Below are positions 34,862 to 44,586 of a stretch of DNA of 64,000 bases, piece after piece (the stretch's first letter is position 1; each line of letters opens with the position of its first letter). The notes beneath the pieces were generated by a model that saw only the letters and a list, made by a program, of their open reading frames with translations, was not told the origin of the DNA and did no database searches. The position numbers and the translations under genes were made by a program. Source of the DNA: Streptomyces venezuelae (GTDB taxonomy: Bacteria > Actinomycetota > Actinomycetes > Streptomycetales > Streptomycetaceae); contig NZ_CP029192.1 of the NCBI RefSeq assembly GCF_008642315.1, positions 7,688,001-7,752,000 of the forward strand, read 5' to 3'.

Positions 34862-36948
34862 ACCGCCGACGCTAGCCGCTCCGAGGCCAGGGGGAAGTGG
34901 CAGGCCACCTGGTGTCCCGCGCTGTTCGGCGTGCTGACCGGCGGTTCGGTCGTGGCGCACACGTCCTGCGCGAGGGGACACCGGGTGCGGAAGCGGCAGC
35001 CCGACGGGGGCTTCGCGGCGGAGGGCGTCTCGCCTTCCAGCGGCGCGCGCTCAGGGCCCGTCCCCGCGGCCTGCGGATCGGGCAGGTTGACCGTGTCCAG
35101 GAGCCCGCGCGTATAGGGGTGCAGTGGATGCGCGTACACCTGCTCGGCGGGGCCCGATTCCACGAGCTTGCCCAGGTACATCACGCCGACGGTGTCCGCC
35201 AGATGGCGTACGACGGCCAGGTCGTGCGAGATGAACAGATACGCGAGACCGCGCTCGCGCTGCAGCTCCCGCATCAGGTTGAGGATCTGCGCCTGCACGG
35301 ACACGTCGAGCGCGGAGACCGGCTCGTCGGCGACCACCAGGTCAGGGGAGAGCGTCAACGCGCGGGCGAGACCGAGGCGTTGGCGCTGGCCGCCGGAGAA
35401 CTCGTGCGGGTAGCGGTGCACGGCGCCGCGCGGCAGGCCGACGGCGTCGAGGAGCTCGGCCACGAGTCCCTCCTGCTCGGCGCGGCCGCCGACGCCCTGG
35501 ATCACGAGCGGCTCGCGCAGGATCTCGCCGACCCGCATGCGTGGGTCCATCGCGGCGGTGGAGTCCTGGAACATCAGCTGGACGCGCCGCCGGTGCGCGC
35601 GCCGTTCGGCCCGTGACATCAGCGACGGGTCGGCTCCCTCGAAGCGCACCGCGCCGTCGGTCGGCTCCTCCAGGCCCGCGACGATCCGCCCGAGCGTCGT
35701 CTTGCCGCAGCCGGACTCACCGACCATGCCGAACGTCTCGCCCTTGCGGATCGTCAGCGAGACCCCGCCGACCGCGCTGACGGTTCCGCGACCGCGCGAG
35801 AACGCGCCGCCCTTGAGGGGGAACTCCTTGACGAGGGCGTCGAGTTCGAGGAGTACGTCACCGGGTTCGGCGGCTGCGGGCACGGGCGCGGGGACCACGA
35901 TCTCGTCCTCGGAGGCGGCCTCGACCTCGGCCGGTACCGGATGGAAGCACGCGAACCGGTGCTCCGGGCCCCGCGTCCCGTCGTCCACGAGCGGCGGCTC
36001 CGCCGTACGGCACTCGTCCGTGGCGAACGTGCAGCGCGGCGCGAAACGGCAGCCCGTGGGGCGCGTCGCGAGGTTCGGCGGCAGCCCGGGGATGGTGTGC
36101 AGCTCCGTGCCGCTGTCGGCCGCACGCTCGGGGAGCGCGGCGAAGAGTGCCTCGGTGTAGCGGTGGCGGGGGTGTGCGAACAGGCCGCGCACGTCGGCCT
36201 GTTCGGCGACCTTGCCCGCGTACATCACCGCGACCCGGTCCACCCGGTTGGCGATGACGCCCAGGTCGTGGGTGACCAGGATCATCGCCATGCCGAGCCG
36301 GGCGCGCAGATCGTCCACGAGCTCCAGGATCTGGTGCTGCGTCGTCACGTCGAGGGCCGTCGTCGGCTCGTCCGCGATCAGCAGCTTCGGCTCGCACACC
36401 AGCGCCATGGCGATCGCGACGCGCTGGCGCATGCCGCCGGACAGCTGGTGCGGGTAGGCCTTCATCCGCTCGGCGGGCTGCGGCATGCCGACGAGCCGCA
36501 GCATCTCCTGGGCGCGCGCCCACGCCTCCTTCCTGCCGATGCCGGGGCGGTGCAGGAGCAGCGGCTCCGCCACCTGCGCGCCGATGGTCATCGTCGGATT
36601 GAGGGAGGTCAGCGGGTCCTGGAAGACCATGCCGATGGTGTTCCCGCGGACGCCCTGGAGGACGGGCGCCGGGGCCGCCGCGAGGTCCTGTCCGTCGAAC
36701 AGGACGCGGCCCCCGGTGATCTCGCCGCCCGGCGGCAGCAGGCCGAGGACGCCGAGCGCGGTCATCGTCTTGCCGCAGCCGGACTCGCCGACGATGCCGA
36801 GGGCCTCACCGGGGGCGAGGGAGAGGGACACGCCGTCGAGGGCGTGGACGGTGCGTTCGCGCGAGGCGATGTCGACGCGCAGGTCCTCGATGGAGAGGAG
36901 GGGTTCGGTCGCGGGCCGGGGCTCGGCCGCGCGCAGGGGCTCGGTCAT
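34858..36948 (-). CDS. Dipeptide ABC transporter, fused two-domain ATPase (DppD-DppF type)
   Basis: A 696-residue fusion of two complete ATP-binding subunits. Walker A motifs GESGCGKT are at 54-61 and near 405. ABC signatures [15 protein letters not shown] and [15 protein letters not shown] and Walker [13 protein letters not shown] and [12 protein letters not shown] are all intact. Each half ends in the peptide-transporter Cys motif ([14 protein letters not shown] and [14 protein letters not shown]), which binds an Fe-S cluster in related systems. It powers uptake through the adjacent permeases. It lies 15 bp after the DppC-type gene and overlaps the methyltransferase gene. Confidence 0.93.
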   Translation of the reverse strand: MTEPLRAAEPRPATEPLLSIEDLRVDIASRERTVHALDGVSLSLAPGEALGIVGESGCGKTMTALGVLGLLPPGGEITGGRVLFDGQDLAAAPAPVLQGVRGNTIGMVFQDPLTSLNPTMTIGAQVAEPLLLHRPGIGRKEAWARAQEMLRLVGMPQPAERMKAYPHQLSGGMRQRVAIAMALVCEPKLLIADEPTTALDVTTQHQILELVDDLRARLGMAMILVTHDLGVIANRVDRVAVMYAGKVAEQADVRGLFAHPRHRYTEALFAALPERAADSGTELHTIPGLPPNLATRPTGCRFAPRCTFATDECRTAEPPLVDDGTRGPEHRFACFHPVPAEVEAASEDEIVVPAPVPAAAEPGDVLLELDALVKEFPLKGGAFSRGRGTVSAVGGVSLTIRKGETFGMVGESGCGKTTLGRIVAGLEEPTDGAVRFEGADPSLMSRAERRAHRRRVQLMFQDSTAAMDPRMRVGEILREPLVIQGVGGRAEQEGLVAELLDAVGLPRGAVHRYPHEFSGGQRQRLGLARALTLSPDLVVADEPVSALDVSVQAQILNLMRELQRERGLAYLFISHDLAVVRHLADTVGVMYLGKLVESGPAEQVYAHPLHPYTRGLLDTVNLPDPQAAGTGPERAPLEGETPSAAKPPSGCRFRTRCPLAQDVCATTEPPVSTPNSAGHQVACHFPLASERLASAV

Positions 36949-36963
36949 CTGTCGTGTCTCCTG

Positions 36964-37869
36964 TTACTTCCGCAGCCGCACTTCGAACGCGTCACGCAGC
37001 CCGTCGCCGATGAAGTTGAACGCGGCGACGACCAGCACGATCGCGATGCCCGGCGGGAAGATCAGCCACCAGTAGCCGTTCTGGGTGTAGGTGATGCCGG
37101 CCGACAGCATCGATCCCCAGTCGGCCGACGGCGGCGGGATGCTCAGACCGAGGAACGCGAGATAGCTGACGTAGAGGATGGCGTCGGCGATCTGGAACGT
37201 GCAGTTGACGATGACCGTGCCGATGGCGTTCGGCACGATGTGCTTGAAGACGGCGCGCGTCCCGCCGCCGCCCATCATCCGCATCGCCTGCACGTACTCG
37301 CGGTTGCGCAGCGACAGGGCCTCGCCGCGCACCAGGCGGGCGGGGGACAGCCATGCGACGCCCGCGATGATCATGATGAGGACGCCCTTGCTGGGCGTGA
37401 TGATGGCGGCCACCACGACGAGCAGGAACATCGCGGGGATGGCGAGCGCCGCGTCCGTGATCCGCATCATCGCCGCGTCGACCCAGCCGCCGAAGTAGCC
37501 GGACACCGCGCCGTAGACGGTGCCGAACAGGGTGGCGAGCAGCCCCGCCGCGAGGCCGATCTCCAAGGACGTCTGTCCGGCGACCATCAGCCGGCCGACC
37601 ATGTCGTAGCCGAGGTCGGTGGTGCCGAGGAGGTGTCCCGAGCTGCCGGGCGGCAGGTTGGCCCGGGACAGATCGGTGTGGATCTGCTCGGTGTCGTACA
37701 CGAGCGGGCCGAGGTAGCTGAACGCGAGCAGCAGGAGCAGCACCACCACTCCGGTCAGGGCGAGCTTGTTGCCGGTGAAGACCCGGAGGGTGCGGCGGGC
37801 CAGTGACGGCGTGGCCTGCGCGGCGTCCTCGTGGCCTGGCGCGGTGACAGGGGCGACCGTGGTACTCAT
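36964..37869 (-). CDS. Peptide ABC transporter permease (DppC type)
   Basis: A 301-residue inner-membrane permease with an N-terminal OppC-type helix and five further helices. The EAA loop, which contacts the ATPase, reads RMMGGGGTRAVFKHIVPNAI. Residues 1-22 form a charged cytosolic tail. The start overlaps the DppB-type gene stop by 4 bp. Subunit of the peptide importer encoded by the flanking genes. Confidence 0.92.
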   Translation of the reverse strand: MSTTVAPVTAPGHEDAAQATPSLARRTLRVFTGNKLALTGVVVLLLLLAFSYLGPLVYDTEQIHTDLSRANLPPGSSGHLLGTTDLGYDMVGRLMVAGQTSLEIGLAAGLLATLFGTVYGAVSGYFGGWVDAAMMRITDAALAIPAMFLLVVVAAIITPSKGVLIMIIAGVAWLSPARLVRGEALSLRNREYVQAMRMMGGGGTRAVFKHIVPNAIGTVIVNCTFQIADAILYVSYLAFLGLSIPPPSADWGSMLSAGITYTQNGYWWLIFPPGIAIVLVVAAFNFIGDGLRDAFEVRLRK

Positions 37870-38825
37870 GCCACGCTCCGTATCCGGGGGTCGAGGACGG
37901 CGTACAGGACGTCGGTGAGCAGCGAGCCGACGACGGTGGCGACACCGACGACGAGCGTCACGCCGAGCAGGACGGGGAAGTCGGAGCCCTGCGCGGCGTT
38001 CCAGAACAGCAGCCCCATGCCGGGGTAGTTGAACATCGACTCGACGACGAGGGCGCCGCTGAACAGCGTCGGCAGATAGAGGCCGAGGAGCGTGGCGAGG
38101 GGGATCAGCGCGTTGCGCAGGACGTGCCTGACCATGATCCGGCGGCTCGACTGGCCCTTGGCCATCGCCGTGCGGACGTATTCCTCGGTGAGGTTGTCGA
38201 GGACCGCCGAGCGCATGTAGCGGCTGAACATCGCGACGATGCCGAAGGCCATGGTGACCACGGGCAGGACGAGCCCCGTGAAGTCGCCGAGGAGCGCGCC
38301 GATCGTCTCGCCCTGTGGTGCCTCCGCCGGGAAGACCGGCATGACCTGCGCGAACAGGATGATCATGATGAGGCCGAGGAAGAACACGGGCGTCGCGTAC
38401 AGCAGGAAGGCGAGGCCCGTCAGCGCGTAGTCCGACGCCTTGCCGCGCCGCACGGCCTGCAGCAGACCGAGCGGGACGGCGATGACGACCGCGAGGACGG
38501 TGGACAGGACCGTGAGGAGCAGCGTCTTCGGCAGACGCTGCTTCAGCAGGTCGAACACGGGCGAGTTGAGCTTGAAGGACTCGCCGAGGTCGCCGGTGAG
38601 CAGCCGCTTCACGTACATCGCGTACTGCGTCGGCAGCGAACGGTCGTACCCCTGCTGGTGGTTGAAGTGCTCGATCTGCTGCGGAGTGCCCTTCGGGCCG
38701 AGGATCGCGCGGGCGGGACCGCCCGGCAGCAGGTGCAGGAGCACGAAGACGATGACGGACACCAGGAAGAGGACGACGATCGCCTGGAGGAAGCGCTTGA
38801 CCAGAAAGCCGGTGAAGCCGGTCAC
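37866..38825 (-). CDS. Peptide ABC transporter permease (DppB type)
   Basis: A 319-residue permease with six transmembrane helices. The first helix is FLQAIVVLFLVSVIVFVLL, followed by a DppB-like extracytoplasmic loop. The EAA motif is near AMAKGQSSRRIMVRHVLRNA. It starts at GTG 38825, overlapping the substrate-binding protein gene stop by 4 bp. Forms the translocation path with the DppC-type permease. Confidence 0.92.
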   Translation of the reverse strand: MTGFTGFLVKRFLQAIVVLFLVSVIVFVLLHLLPGGPARAILGPKGTPQQIEHFNHQQGYDRSLPTQYAMYVKRLLTGDLGESFKLNSPVFDLLKQRLPKTLLLTVLSTVLAVVIAVPLGLLQAVRRGKASDYALTGLAFLLYATPVFFLGLIMIILFAQVMPVFPAEAPQGETIGALLGDFTGLVLPVVTMAFGIVAMFSRYMRSAVLDNLTEEYVRTAMAKGQSSRRIMVRHVLRNALIPLATLLGLYLPTLFSGALVVESMFNYPGMGLLFWNAAQGSDFPVLLGVTLVVGVATVVGSLLTDVLYAVLDPRIRSVA

Positions 38826-40663
38826 TTCTCGGCCCCCTTCTTCTTGACGTAGTACCAGTGCTGGGGCGCGAAGGTGACGGTCGGGTTCTGCGAGACGCCG
38901 CGCAGGTCGTTGCGGATCACCGAGACCTGGTACGCGGGGTTCGGCATCCACATCACGGGCAGCTGCTCGGCGAGGTACTCCCCGTACTCGTGCACGGCCT
39001 TCATGTCGGGGGAGTACTGCACGGCCCGGATGATGCGGTCCGCCTTCGTGTCGCTGTAGTTGCCGAAGTTGGCGGAGGCGCCCGTCGAGAAGAGCTGTTC
39101 GCCGCTGGGGTTGAGCGGGTAGTACCAGCTGCCGGCCGTCCCGAAGAACGACATGTCCCAGTCGCAGCCCGGATCCTTCGCCCTGCACGGAACGGAGTTG
39201 CCGAGCACCGAGTTCAGCGGCTGCTGGCGAACGGTCAGGTCGATGCCGCCCTTGGACAGGGACGACTTGAGCTCCTGCATCATGTTCGTCGTCTCGGTGG
39301 ACCCCGACTGGGAGAGCAGGGTGAGTTCGAGAGGCGTGTCCCTGTCGATGCCCTTGCCGCACTCGTCCGCGCCCGTGCCGGGACGTACGCAGCGGGCGGT
39401 GCCGTCCTTGGTCCGCCAACCGTGCCGCTCCAGCAGCGCCTTGGCCTTGGCGACGGAGAACGGGTACTGGTTCTTCTCCATCTTCTCGGACAGATACTGG
39501 CTCTTCGGCGTGACCGGCACCGGGCCGAGCGTCGGGGTCGCGCTGCCCTGCCAGACGACGTCGCTCATCGCCTTCTGGTCGACGAGGTGCTGCATGGCCT
39601 GCCGGATGTACAGCTGGTCCATCATCGGGCCGCCGTGCGTGGAGTTGAAGTTGTAGACGATGTACGTCGCCGCCCAGCCCTCCCATGGATCGACCCGGTA
39701 CCCCTTGTCCTCGAACTTCTCCTTCTGCGCCATCACCGACGGCGGGATGTATCCGTAGTCGACGCCGCCCGAACGCAGCACGTTGTACTCGGAGTCGGCC
39801 GTCGTGAACGGCTTGAAGACCACCTTGTCCAGGTGCGGGCGCTCCGACTCCGGGCCGGTGAACTTCTCGTTCGGCACGATCGTGACCTGCCCGCTGTCGC
39901 GCCAGCCCGCCAGCTTCCAGGGCCCGTTGACCGTCTTCCAGAGCGGGTCGGAGCCGTACGAGCCGAGGCTCTTCGCGTGCTTCGTCAGCCGCGCGAAGAC
40001 GGCCTTGGCGCCCGCGGGGGTGCGGTCCCAGTCGCCGATCCGCCCGCCGTCGCTCTTCGCGTCCCAGGCGTGCCGGGGGAGCGCACGCAGCAGGACCAGC
40101 TGATTGGCGGTGAACCAGTCCGGGTTGTACGCACGGGTCAGGTGCAGCCGCACCGTGTGATCGTCGAGCGTCTCGAACCGCTTGACGTTGTCGGGCATCG
40201 TGCCGACGGAGTAGTTGCTCCACTCCGCCTTGTTGGCCTTGACCAGGTTGAACCAGAACTCCAGGTCGCGGGCGGTGACCGGCGTGCCGTCGGACCACTT
40301 GACACCCTCGCGCAGCGGCACCGTCACGGTCTTGTTGCCGTCGCTGTACTTCGGCTCGAGACCCAGCGTGCCGGGCCCGTGCGTGGTCAGCTCCCCCTCC
40401 GCCGCGTCCTGCACGGCGTCGTACACCGGCATGAACATCAGTGAATAGATCCCGTAGTTGTACGAGGCGCCATAGCCCGGCGCGCCGATCGGGAAGATCC
40501 AGTTGGGCGTCGCCGACGGCGGCAGCGCCATCGTCGCGGTGCCGCCCTCGACCGGAGTGCCGCCGGTGGGGCCCATGTCGATGCGGCCGCCCTCGCGGGT
40601 GCAGCCGGTGAGGGCCGCCGCGAGGACGAGCAGCGCGGCCGCCGCGGACCTGAGTGAGCGCAT
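38822..40663 (-). CDS. Peptide ABC transporter substrate-binding lipoprotein
   Basis: A 613-residue family-5 solute-binding protein. It has a lipoprotein signal ending LAAALTGC (Cys21). ATG 40663 is chosen because the signal peptide starts there; an upstream in-frame ATG at 40771 would bury it. Family features include WSDGTPVTARDLEFWF and the IRQAMQHLVDQKAM region. It is anchored on the outer face of the membrane and delivers peptides to the DppB/DppC permease. First gene of the leftward operon, behind the promoter at 40726-40755. Confidence 0.92.
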   Translation of the reverse strand: MRSLRSAAAALLVLAAALTGCTREGGRIDMGPTGGTPVEGGTATMALPPSATPNWIFPIGAPGYGASYNYGIYSLMFMPVYDAVQDAAEGELTTHGPGTLGLEPKYSDGNKTVTVPLREGVKWSDGTPVTARDLEFWFNLVKANKAEWSNYSVGTMPDNVKRFETLDDHTVRLHLTRAYNPDWFTANQLVLLRALPRHAWDAKSDGGRIGDWDRTPAGAKAVFARLTKHAKSLGSYGSDPLWKTVNGPWKLAGWRDSGQVTIVPNEKFTGPESERPHLDKVVFKPFTTADSEYNVLRSGGVDYGYIPPSVMAQKEKFEDKGYRVDPWEGWAATYIVYNFNSTHGGPMMDQLYIRQAMQHLVDQKAMSDVVWQGSATPTLGPVPVTPKSQYLSEKMEKNQYPFSVAKAKALLERHGWRTKDGTARCVRPGTGADECGKGIDRDTPLELTLLSQSGSTETTNMMQELKSSLSKGGIDLTVRQQPLNSVLGNSVPCRAKDPGCDWDMSFFGTAGSWYYPLNPSGEQLFSTGASANFGNYSDTKADRIIRAVQYSPDMKAVHEYGEYLAEQLPVMWMPNPAYQVSVIRNDLRGVSQNPTVTFAPQHWYYVKKKGAEK

Positions 40664-40725
40664 GGCGATGGGCCTCCAAGGGGTACGGGGCCGGCCCGTG
40701 CCGGAGTACGACGGGCGGCGCCCGA

Positions 40726-40755
40726 ACGCTAGGCCGACCGCGAAAAACAAGTCAA
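40726..40755 (-). promoter_or_regulatory. Promoter of the peptide ABC operon
   Basis: On the minus strand, TTGACT (40750-40755) and TAGCGT (40726-40731) are separated by 18 bp. This resembles Streptomyces housekeeping promoters. The -10 ends about 62 bp before the lipoprotein start. Confidence 0.6.
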
Positions 40756-40818
40756 TAGCTTCATTCGGCAAGAAGTGGAAAAGCGGGAACCCCTGGCCAA
40801 CTTGGTTCGACTGGACTT

Positions 40819-40847
40819 AGTGTTCGTCCCGTTGTCGAACGAACACT
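40819..40847. promoter_or_regulatory. Inverted-repeat operator candidate for the ROK regulator
   Basis: Perfect 9-bp arms AGTGTTCGT (40819-40827) and ACGAACACT (40839-40847) flank an 11-bp spacer. A further GTTCGA/TCGAAC pair lies at 40805-40810 and 40835-40840. The site sits in the divergent region 54 bp upstream of the ROK start and is well placed for autoregulation. Confidence 0.65.
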
Positions 40848-40900
40848 GCCGAACAAACGCGTCGAAGTAACGAGCAAGACGACCACCTGGGGGCGGCCGT

Positions 40901-42094
40901 ATGACCGGAACACCACTCGGCGAGCCGGGCTCGGGGCAGCACATCCTGCACCTGGTCTCGTCGGGGGCGGCCACGTCCCGCGCCGACCTCGTGCGCGAAC
41001 TGGGCCTGGCACCCTCCACGGTCTCCCTGCGCGTGCAGGAACTCGTCGACGCCGGGCTGCTCACCGAGTCCGGCGAAGGCGCGTCGCGCGGCGGCCGCAG
41101 GCCCCGGCTGCTCCGGGTGGCCGCGCAGGGCGGTGTCGCCCTCGCCGCGGACCTCGGGAGCCACCACGCGCGGCTCGGCGCGGTCGACCTCGGCGGCACC
41201 GTCACCGACGCCGTCGACCTGCCGCACGACATCACCGCGGGCCCCGAGTCCGCCGTCGACTGGCTCTGCGCGCAGGCCGACGCGCTCGTCGCCCGGCAGC
41301 GCGCCGAGGGCCGCACGGTCCGCGCGTTCGGCGTCGCCTTCCCCGGCCCCGTGCAGCCCGGCACCGGTCGCGTCCTGAGCCCGTCCCGCATGCCCGGCTG
41401 GCACCGCTACCCCCTGCGCGACGTCCTCGCGGACCGGCTCGGCATCCCCGTCACCGTCGACAACGACGCCACGATGATGGCCGTCGGCGAACACCGCGTG
41501 GCCCGGCCCGAACTGGCACACCTCGTCGTCGTCAAGGCCGGCCGCGGCATCGGCAGCGGCGTCATCTCCGCGGGCCGCCCGCACGACGGCGCCAACGGCA
41601 GCGCCGGCGACATCAGCCACGTCCGCGTCGACGCGGCGGGCGACCGCCCCTGCAGCTGCGGCAACATCGGCTGCCTGGAGACCGTCGCCAGCGGGGCCGC
41701 CCTCATCCGCGAACTCGCCCTCCAGGGCATCGAGGTGTCCGACACCAGCGACCTGCTGCGGCTCGTCGCGGACGGCGACCCCCAGGCCACCACGCTCGTC
41801 CGCACCGCAGGCCGGCACATCGGCTCGGTCCTGTCCGTCGTCGTCAACTTCTTCAACCCGCAGGCCGTGGCACTCGGAGGTGTCCTCGCCACCGCGGAAC
41901 CGCTGGTCGCGGCCGTACGCGGCGTCCTCTACGAACGCTGCCTGCCGCTCGCCACGGCCGACCTGGAGATCACCACCACCGTGACGGGCGTCGACGCCGG
42001 CCTGCTCGGCGCCGGCCTCACGGCGCTGCGCCGCCACCCCCCGACCGCCTCCGGCCCCGCCCCCGCACCGCAGGAAGAGAGCGCACCCGCATGA
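40901..42094 (+). CDS. ROK family transcriptional regulator
   Basis: A 397-residue NagC/XylR-type protein. The N-terminal winged helix spans about 25-75 (TSRADLVRELGLAPSTVSL) and is followed by a sugar-kinase-fold ROK domain with the zinc motif CSCGNIGCLET. Such regulators normally respond to sugars or sugar phosphates. It is divergent from the peptide importer and coupled by ATGA to the M81 peptidase gene, so I infer it controls both. Start ATG 40901 with GGGGG about 6 bases upstream. Confidence 0.9.
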   Translation: MTGTPLGEPGSGQHILHLVSSGAATSRADLVRELGLAPSTVSLRVQELVDAGLLTESGEGASRGGRRPRLLRVAAQGGVALAADLGSHHARLGAVDLGGTVTDAVDLPHDITAGPESAVDWLCAQADALVARQRAEGRTVRAFGVAFPGPVQPGTGRVLSPSRMPGWHRYPLRDVLADRLGIPVTVDNDATMMAVGEHRVARPELAHLVVVKAGRGIGSGVISAGRPHDGANGSAGDISHVRVDAAGDRPCSCGNIGCLETVASGAALIRELALQGIEVSDTSDLLRLVADGDPQATTLVRTAGRHIGSVLSVVVNFFNPQAVALGGVLATAEPLVAAVRGVLYERCLPLATADLEITTTVTGVDAGLLGAGLTALRRHPPTASGPAPAPQEESAPA

Positions 42095-43683
42095 CCCCCT
42101 CCGCACACCCCCGCCGCCTGCGCATCGGCATCGGCGGCATCGGCATCGAGTCGTCCACGTTCTGCCCCCACCGCTCCACCACCGACGACTTCCGCCAGAC
42201 CCGCGGCCAGGACCTCCTCGACCGCTACACCTGGACGCGGGCCGACTCCGACCTCGCCGACACCGTCGAATGGGTGCCCCTCCTGCACGCGACCTCGCTG
42301 CCCGGCGGCCCGGTGGAAGCGGAGTCATACCTCATCCTCAAGGACGAACTCGTCACCCGCATCAGGGAAGCAGGCCCCCTCGACGGCCTGGTCTACGACA
42401 TCCACGGCGCCATGAGCGTCATCGGCCTCACCGACGCCGAGGCCGACCTCACCGAAGCGGTACGCGCCGCACTCGACTCCGTGGGCACCCCGGACGGCAC
42501 GGGACGCCCGATGATCTCGACCGCCATGGACCTGCACGGCAACGTCTCGCGCCGCTTCGCCGAACCCGTCGACCTGCTCACCGCCCACCGCCTCGCCCCG
42601 CACGAGGACGCGTGGGAGACCCGCGAACGCGCGGCCCGCAACCTGGTGCGCTGCCTGACGGAGGGCGTGCGTCCGCACCGCGCCTGGGTCCAGGTTCCCG
42701 TGCTCCTGCCCGGCGAGAAGACCAGCACCCGCCTGGAGCCCGCCAAGTCCCTCTACGCATCCCTCGCCGAGATCGAGAAGCTCCCCGGCATCCTCGACGC
42801 CGCGATGTGGGTCGGCTACGCCTGGGCCGACGAACCGCGCTGCCGGGCCGCCATCGTCGTCACCGGCGAAGACGCCGAACGCGCCGCCTCGGAAGCGGAG
42901 AAGCTCGCACGCCGCTACTGGGACGCACGCCGCGACTTCGTCTTCGTCGGCCCCACGGGCTCCGCCGAGGAGTGCGTCGAGAAGGCGGTGGCATCGGACG
43001 CGCGGCCCTTCCTCATCAGCGACTCCGGCGACAACCCCACGGCCGGCGGCGCGGGCGACCTCGCATACATGCTGGCCAGGCTGCTCGACAACGACGACAT
43101 CCGCTCGGGCAGGGTCACCGCGGTCCACCCCGGCATCACCGACCCGGTGGCCGTCGCCCGCTGCTTCGACGCGGGCGTGGGCGCGGAGGTCACGCTGAGC
43201 GTCGGCGGCAAGGTCGACGCGCAGCACGGCGGACCGTACGAACTCACCGGCACGGTCGTCGCGTTGCAGCGCGCCGCCGACCAGCAGGACCGGGCGGAGG
43301 GCGGAGCCTACGACCGCGGCGTCGACATGGCGGCCGTGCGCCACGGCGGCCTCACCGTGATCCTCGTCGAGCGCCGCAAGCCGTTCCACACGCTCGCCGA
43401 CTTCATGGGCCCGGCGGACGGCGGTCTCGGCATCGACCCCCGCACGTACGACCTCGTCGTCGTGAAGATCGGCTACCTGGAGCCCGAGCTCCACGACATG
43501 GCCGCCGACTGGCTCCTCGCGCTCACGCCGGGAGGCGTCGACCAGGATCTGCTGCGGCTCGGCCACCACCGGGTGGAGCGCCCTCTGTACCCGTTCGACG
43601 AGGACGCTTATGACAGTGGGGCGCCCGACCTGACACCGGTCGGACTCGACTCGCTCGCCCCCCATGCCCCGTCCGCACTGTGA
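42091..43683 (+). CDS. M81 family metallopeptidase (MlrC-like)
   Basis: A 530-residue protein of the MlrC/DUF1485 family. GGIGIESSTFCP near the start, VYDIHGAMSV, AMDLHGNVS and ISDSGDNPTAGGAG are family landmarks that include the probable metal ligands. MlrC is the last peptidase of microcystin breakdown, but most members have unknown peptide-like substrates. No signal peptide, hence cytosolic, matching intracellular processing of peptides brought in by the divergent ABC system. The start overlaps the ROK stop. Confidence 0.88.
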   Translation: MTPSAHPRRLRIGIGGIGIESSTFCPHRSTTDDFRQTRGQDLLDRYTWTRADSDLADTVEWVPLLHATSLPGGPVEAESYLILKDELVTRIREAGPLDGLVYDIHGAMSVIGLTDAEADLTEAVRAALDSVGTPDGTGRPMISTAMDLHGNVSRRFAEPVDLLTAHRLAPHEDAWETRERAARNLVRCLTEGVRPHRAWVQVPVLLPGEKTSTRLEPAKSLYASLAEIEKLPGILDAAMWVGYAWADEPRCRAAIVVTGEDAERAASEAEKLARRYWDARRDFVFVGPTGSAEECVEKAVASDARPFLISDSGDNPTAGGAGDLAYMLARLLDNDDIRSGRVTAVHPGITDPVAVARCFDAGVGAEVTLSVGGKVDAQHGGPYELTGTVVALQRAADQQDRAEGGAYDRGVDMAAVRHGGLTVILVERRKPFHTLADFMGPADGGLGIDPRTYDLVVVKIGYLEPELHDMAADWLLALTPGGVDQDLLRLGHHRVERPLYPFDEDAYDSGAPDLTPVGLDSLAPHAPSAL

Positions 43684-43693
43684 GGAGCCCCCT

Positions 43694-44527
43694 GTGAAGC
43701 GTGCTGCCGCTCTGTCCGCCCTGGTCTGCCTGCTGGCCGTCACCGCGGCGGCACCCGCCGCGCCCTCCTCGCACGACGAGGCCCGACGGCCGGACGGGCA
43801 TCAGGGCACCCATGGAACCCTCCTCGACTCCGTCCCGAAGAAGGGCGTACTGAAGGTCTGCACGACCGGCGACTACGCCCCGTTCACGAAGCTCGACCCC
43901 GCCGACGGCACGTACAGCGGCATCGACATCGACATGGCACGGGACCTGGCGAAAAGCCTCGACGCGAAGCCGAAGTTCGTGGCGACGACCTGGGCGAACC
44001 TGACGAAGGACGTGGCGTCCAGGCGCTGCGACATCGGTGTCGGCGGCGTCTCGATCACCCTGCCGCGCGCCCGGCAGGTCTCCTTCGGCGAGCCGACACG
44101 CGAGGACGGAAAGACGCCCGTCGTGCGCTGCGCGGACAAGGGCGAGTTCGGCGCGGGCACCCTCGCGGACATCGACAAGCCGGGCACGACCGTGATCGTC
44201 AATCCCGGCGGCACGAACGAGGAGTTCGCCCGCGCGCACATCAAGAAGGCGACGATCAAGCTGCACCCGGAGAACACCACGATCTTCCAGGAGATCATCG
44301 ACGGGCGGGCGGACGTGATGATGACGGACGCGAGCGAGACGCTCTACCAGTCGAAGATCCACCCCGAACTGTGCTCCCTCCACCCCGACAAGCCCTTCAC
44401 CTTCTCCGAGAAGGCGTACGCGACACCGCGCGGCGACGACGAGTTCAAGGAGTACGTCGACCAGTTCGTGCACCTGGCGAAGCACGACGGGACGTACGCG
44501 AAGTACGAGGCGGAGTGGATGAAGTGA
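43694..44527 (+). CDS. Secreted PheC-like cyclohexadienyl dehydratase (solute-binding-protein fold)
   Basis: A 277-residue protein with a Sec signal (KRAAALSALVCLLAVTAAAP) and no lipobox. The mature part has the type-II binding-protein fold. It contains the runs VNPGGTNEEFARAHIKKA, TIFQEIIDGRADVMMTDASE and HPELCSLHP, which closely follow my recollection of Pseudomonas PheC; the Glu of MMTDASE corresponds to the catalytic acid there. PheC converts prephenate to phenylpyruvate or arogenate to phenylalanine outside the cytosol. A plain amino-acid binding protein is the alternative. GTG 43694 follows GAGGAG, 11 bp after the peptidase stop. Confidence 0.72.
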   Translation: MKRAAALSALVCLLAVTAAAPAAPSSHDEARRPDGHQGTHGTLLDSVPKKGVLKVCTTGDYAPFTKLDPADGTYSGIDIDMARDLAKSLDAKPKFVATTWANLTKDVASRRCDIGVGGVSITLPRARQVSFGEPTREDGKTPVVRCADKGEFGAGTLADIDKPGTTVIVNPGGTNEEFARAHIKKATIKLHPENTTIFQEIIDGRADVMMTDASETLYQSKIHPELCSLHPDKPFTFSEKAYATPRGDDEFKEYVDQFVHLAKHDGTYAKYEAEWMK

Positions 44528-44547
44528 GCCGTGGCGTCGGCCGAGGC

Positions 44548-44585
44548 GGCCGAGGCGGCCCGGCACGGGCACCGGCCCTTCGGCC
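44548..44585. terminator. Imperfect hairpin between convergent genes
   Basis: GGCCGA (44548-44553) pairs with TCGGCC (44580-44585), and the GC-rich interior can pair further with bulges. It lies in the 59-bp gap between the converging PheC-like and SWIM genes. Confidence 0.35.
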
Positions 44586-44586
44586 T

